From the NCBI GenBank assembly GCA_003696665.1, contig RFGJ01000266.1, forward strand, positions 1 through 41,068: 41,068 nt of DNA. Reading direction: 5' to 3'. The translations under genes were made by a program, and so were the position numbers. Source of the stretch: Gammaproteobacteria bacterium (GTDB lineage Bacteria > Pseudomonadota > Gammaproteobacteria > Enterobacterales > GCA-002770795). Of this stretch, positions 39,053 to 41,068 are shown piece by piece (position 1 is the stretch's first letter; every line of letters starts with the position of its first letter). The notes below the pieces were generated by a model. The model was not told the origin of the DNA. It saw only the letters and a program-made list of their open reading frames with translations, and did no database searches.

Positions 39053-39580
39053 CTAAGCAATGGGCGGCGTGGAAGTCACCCGTTCGGTGCCCAACGGTGC
39101 TTGGTTGGGGTTGTTTACAGCGTAGCTTTCCACGTTAACCGTCACGTTCCAGTAGATAGTCTTGGCGGCGGTGCCGGTGACCAAGAAGTTAACAGCGGGC
39201 GTACCCGGTGCGTCTTGCGCTACGGCGGTCACTGCGGTTGCGGCTGCACCCAAAGCGTTGTTCTTAATGCCAAGCAGGGTACCGGCGACATCAGCAACGA
39301 TGGTCACGTTACCAGCGTTATCTACGGTAGCCGTAACAAAACCTGTGTAGCCTGCGCCCACGTTATCGGTGCTGTTGTAGCTCGTAGCCACAACCCGAAA
39401 CACGTAAACACCGGCAACCGCTGCGGGCAGAAACATTTGGTGTGCGACGGTGGGGGTGTCCCCAGTTGTCACCAGGTTTACTTTCCGGTACTCAGCGAGT
39501 TTTTGGAAAAGGGCATTTACTTTTTCTGCACTTTGGTCTTTTGCGCCCAGTAGACCAAAGTTGTTAAAACCTAAAACCAT
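39053..39580 (-). CDS. Putative head decoration or fibre protein
   Basis: 175 aa. The ATG at 39580 is chosen over an upstream TTG inside the motif because AGAGGA lies about 10 bases before it. After a helical start (KVNALFQKLAEYRKVNLVTT) the rest is Thr/Val/Ala/Gly-rich beta sandwich (GVYVFRVVATSYNS, GFVTATVDNAGNVTIVADVA, TIYWNVTVNVESYAV), the composition of head-fibre, decoration or adhesive Ig-like domains. It is placed just upstream of terminase, in the capsid and packaging part of the block. No family can be named with certainty. Confidence 0.55.
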   Translation of the reverse strand: MVLGFNNFGLLGAKDQSAEKVNALFQKLAEYRKVNLVTTGDTPTVAHQMFLPAAVAGVYVFRVVATSYNSTDNVGAGYTGFVTATVDNAGNVTIVADVAGTLLGIKNNALGAAATAVTAVAQDAPGTPAVNFLVTGTAAKTIYWNVTVNVESYAVNNPNQAPLGTERVTSTPPIA

Positions 39581-39600
39581 GTCGGTTGTCCTCTGCCAAT

Positions 39601-39612
39601 GTGGCAAAAAAG
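39601..39612 (+). repeat. Dispersed motif, one-mismatch copy
   Basis: CCAATGTGGCAAAAAAGTTT between the genes at 39580 and 39619; identical over 20 bases to the copy at 39006. Confidence 0.8.
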
Positions 39613-39618
39613 TTTATA

Positions 39619-40038
39619 TTAAACAATTGGAGCGCGGCGGTTCATTAACGAACGGCGCTGTTGGTTCCTACGCATAAGGGTTGAACTCTGGTTGGTTGCC
39701 CTAATGCGCTGGTTCTCTTGCAGCATCCTTGCCCGCTCGGCTTCACGTTCTGCGTCAGCGGCTTGGGACTCTGCGAGTGCCCGCGCCTCATCCATTTGTG
39801 CGGAATAGCGCCCAAAAAGCGTCTGCTGTTCCTGCTGCTGTTGCCGCATGATGCCCAACTGCTGCTCGTTCTGTGCGGTTTGGGCGTTGAGCTGTCGTCT
39901 TAATAGCCCAACCTCCTGTTTGCGCGCGCGCATAGCCTTTTTTTCAAGGGCAATGCGCTCACGCTCCATCTTCATAACTTCTCTGGAGGTGTCTTTGGCT
40001 TCTTTCGAAGCCTTAACCTTCTTACTCCTGCTGCCCAT
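39619..40038 (-). CDS. Basic coiled-coil protein
   Basis: 139 aa, Arg/Gln/Glu/Ala-rich with almost no aromatic residues. It is nearly all predicted coiled coil (MERERIALEKKAMRARKQEV, then QNEQQLGIMRQQQQEQQTLF) with a basic tail (MRRNQQRRSLMNRRAP). It could be a minor head protein, a packaging co-factor or a DNA-binding core protein; I cannot choose. It lies between two late genes and overlaps the upstream one by 17 bases. Confidence 0.6.
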   Translation of the reverse strand: MGSRSKKVKASKEAKDTSREVMKMERERIALEKKAMRARKQEVGLLRRQLNAQTAQNEQQLGIMRQQQQEQQTLFGRYSAQMDEARALAESQAADAEREAERARMLQENQRIRATNQSSTLMRRNQQRRSLMNRRAPIV

Positions 40039-40474
40039 CGTCGTACTCCTCCAGCTCTAGCGGAGTCTCCGTCTTGCGCGTGTTAATGACTGGCGTTTTT
40101 CTGCCAACCTTCGTCGCCGCCCGTCCGTTTCCTTGCTCGGTTGGTTTTGGTTCGCTGTTTTCAACAGGCTTAGCGGGCTTGTTTGTCCTCTTACCAGTGT
40201 CATTGTCACGTTCCTTGCGAATTTCACGCATACGTGTGGCAGTAGACGGTTCATTTTTTTTGCCACCTGCCCATTCAGCAAACTGGCTTACGGAGTACCC
40301 TGCCCCATTTAGCAAAGCAAGCACACGGTTAAACACCGCGTCCATCTCCTGCCGCCGCCGTCGCTCTAAACGCTCGTCGGTCGTCATCTCGCCTACTGGT
40401 CTAACCTCTGCCAACACCGCTTCCAACGACGGGTCGTCAATTGTTTCCAGGATGATGCTTTCGTTCTCGTTCAT
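40022..40474 (-). CDS. Charged protein, candidate small terminase
   Basis: 150 aa. A helical N-terminal part (TTDERLERRRRQEMDAVFNR, then VLALLNGAGYSVSQFAEWAG) could be a helix-turn-helix. A long Lys/Arg/Pro/Thr-rich disordered segment follows and then an acidic end (LELEEYDDGQQE). Size, charge and place just upstream of the large terminase suggest the DNA-recognition subunit, but no family signature is certain. It overlaps both neighbours (38 bases upstream, 17 downstream). Confidence 0.5.
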   Translation of the reverse strand: MNENESIILETIDDPSLEAVLAEVRPVGEMTTDERLERRRRQEMDAVFNRVLALLNGAGYSVSQFAEWAGGKKNEPSTATRMREIRKERDNDTGKRTNKPAKPVENSEPKPTEQGNGRAATKVGRKTPVINTRKTETPLELEEYDDGQQE

Positions 40475-40670
40475 TACTGTCTTCCCTTAGTCCATCAATT
40501 TTATTCTCAAGCCTATCGAGGCGCACTTCAAGGCGTTTCTGCCCCTCTTGTAATAACCGCAGTTCAATTTGCGGTCTTGCCACCCTTTCCTGCAAATTAC
40601 CAACCGACAGTACTACACCTAGTGCGGTAGACACGGCACTGAGAACAGCAACAACTGTGATAGTTTCCAT
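40437..40670 (-). CDS. Small membrane protein with coiled coil, first gene of the late block
   Basis: 77 aa. Residues 4-24 form a transmembrane helix (TVVAVLSAVSTALGVVLSVG). A coiled coil follows (QIELRLLQEGQKRLEVRLDR, then LENKIDGLREDSNERE) with a charged end. This one-span plus coiled-coil layout is seen in inner-membrane spanins and in some holins, so a lysis role is likely even though the endolysin is in the other block. AGAAG five bases before the ATG is a weak ribosome site. It is the first late gene, downstream of the right leader hairpin. Confidence 0.6.
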   Translation of the reverse strand: METITVVAVLSAVSTALGVVLSVGNLQERVARPQIELRLLQEGQKRLEVRLDRLENKIDGLREDSNERERKHHPGNN

Positions 40671-40691
40671 TGCTTCTTTTAAGTGTCGTAG

Positions 40692-40729
40692 GTGTAATTG
40701 CTCGCTCGGCTCCGCTCACTCGCAATTAC
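40692..40729 (-). repeat. Right member of the paired leader element
   Basis: GTAATTGC (40694-40701) and GCAATTAC (40722-40729) are perfect inverted repeats around a GC-rich core. Read on the - strand the core, CGAGTGAGCGGAGCCGAGCG followed by AG, matches the left element at 441-462 at 17 of 22 positions. It lies about 22-60 bases before the first late gene, with TATATATAG just upstream that could be a -10 box. Confidence 0.65.
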
Positions 40730-40789
40730 TATATATAGGATAACCCTATTTTTTTTGTTGGCACAATTGGTATAACGACACCCTTTCAT

Positions 40790-40809
40790 CGCCGTTTATC
40801 GACGGCGAA
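40790..40809. repeat. Small hairpin with A/T-rich flank
   Basis: CGCCGT and ACGGCG flank a 6-base loop. Downstream, GGCGAAAATTT occurs twice in close succession (about 40805-40832). Confidence 0.45.
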
Positions 40810-40849
40810 AATTTGGCGAAAATTTATTGTGAGTTAATTAATATATAAT

Positions 40850-40970
40850 TACACACACACCCCCCCCGTACGCGCACCCACACGCACAGGCACACACACG
40901 CACACCCACACGCACCCACACGCGCACACAGGCACCCGCGCACACGGGCACACGCGAGAACGCGAGACAG
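40850..40970. repeat. C/A-rich simple tract, almost T-free on the + strand
   Basis: About 120 bases of degenerate CACA, CACG and CACC units with a run of C at about 40860-40867. Mostly alternating pyrimidine-purine, hence Z-DNA-prone, and extremely strand-biased. ORFs reading Val/Cys/Gly here are artefacts of the repeat. Confidence 0.75.
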
Positions 40971-41068
40971 GGTAGACAGCCAAACTGAGATGGTGTTATG
41001 TTGAAAGTGTCCAAACGAACTACTCTCCACAAAAAAATGTACACACTACACGCGCTAAACACGGCTCA

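Larger units (their letters stand above)
40671..41068. other. Right non-coding region
   Basis: No gene seen in 398 bases. It holds the right leader hairpin (40692-40729), an A/T-rich stretch with a T-run at about 40750-40757, a hairpin CGCCGT/ACGGCG at about 40791-40808, a repeated AAAATTTGGCGAAAATTTAT block and then the C/A tract. I find no TTGACA-TATAAT pair on the - strand that would explain expression of the late genes. Confidence 0.6.

Noticed and set aside
40824-41062. ORFs in the C/A tract coding for Cys/Val/Gly repeats
   Set aside because: Reading a simple repeat in any frame gives such sequences; there is no start signal and no protein-like composition.
1-41068. Phage RNA polymerase, integrase, tRNA, CRISPR array or insertion sequence
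   Set aside because: I looked for each by gene content and structure and saw no supporting sequence.

Overview
The window looks like a nearly complete genome, or a circularly permuted copy, of a T7-like podovirus of about 41 kb. It carries a T7-type primase-helicase, endonuclease I, family A DNA polymerase, tail tubular A and B proteins, internal virion proteins, portal, capsid, scaffold and large terminase. I see no phage RNA polymerase, integrase, tRNA, CRISPR array or insertion sequence. Two gene blocks face each other, and there is no RNA polymerase. From memory this resembles the freshwater cyanopodoviruses Pf-WMP3, Pf-WMP4 and A-4L, so a cyanobacterial host is my best inference; no homology search was possible.

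Layout. Bases 1-669 hold no gene but are dense in signals: a terminator, AT-rich and GC-rich alternating tracts, hairpins and two sigma70-like promoters. Bases 670-14122 (+ strand) are the replication and lysis block: a ParB-like protein, a dense cluster of small overlapping unknown genes, primase-helicase, endonuclease I fused to an unknown domain, DNA polymerase, two MazG-fold nucleotide pyrophosphohydrolase relatives, an ERF annealing protein, a RecB/Cas4-like exonuclease, an M15 endolysin and a group of tiny genes. A bidirectional terminator lies at 14130-14175. Bases 14195-40670 (- strand) are the virion block. In transcription order this is a small membrane protein, two small basic or charged proteins (one a candidate small terminase), a possible decoration protein, large terminase, portal, scaffold, capsid, tail tubes A and B, four internal or minor virion proteins including a 1033-aa M23 + SLT murein hydrolase and an 1843-aa protein with an ADP-ribosyltransferase-like region, a 1230-aa virion protein and the tail fibre. 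Bases 40671-41068 are non-coding and end in a C/A-only tract.

How it works together. Host-type promoters (TTGACA, 17-19 bases, TATAMT-like) drive the + block. Nucleotide-pool enzymes, polymerase, helicase, ERF, exonuclease and endonuclease I form a replication, recombination and host-DNA-degradation module. The - block has no comparable promoter that I can see.

The most unusual signal is an asymmetric 12-bp word, GTGGCAAAATAG. It occurs 14 times exactly, with several further one-mismatch copies, in both orientations across the whole window. It lies in nearly every intergenic gap longer than about 25 bases, and inside genes it often falls in low-complexity linkers. It recalls the stoperators of mycobacteriophage L5 and may be a genome-wide protein-binding site of a system I do not recognise.
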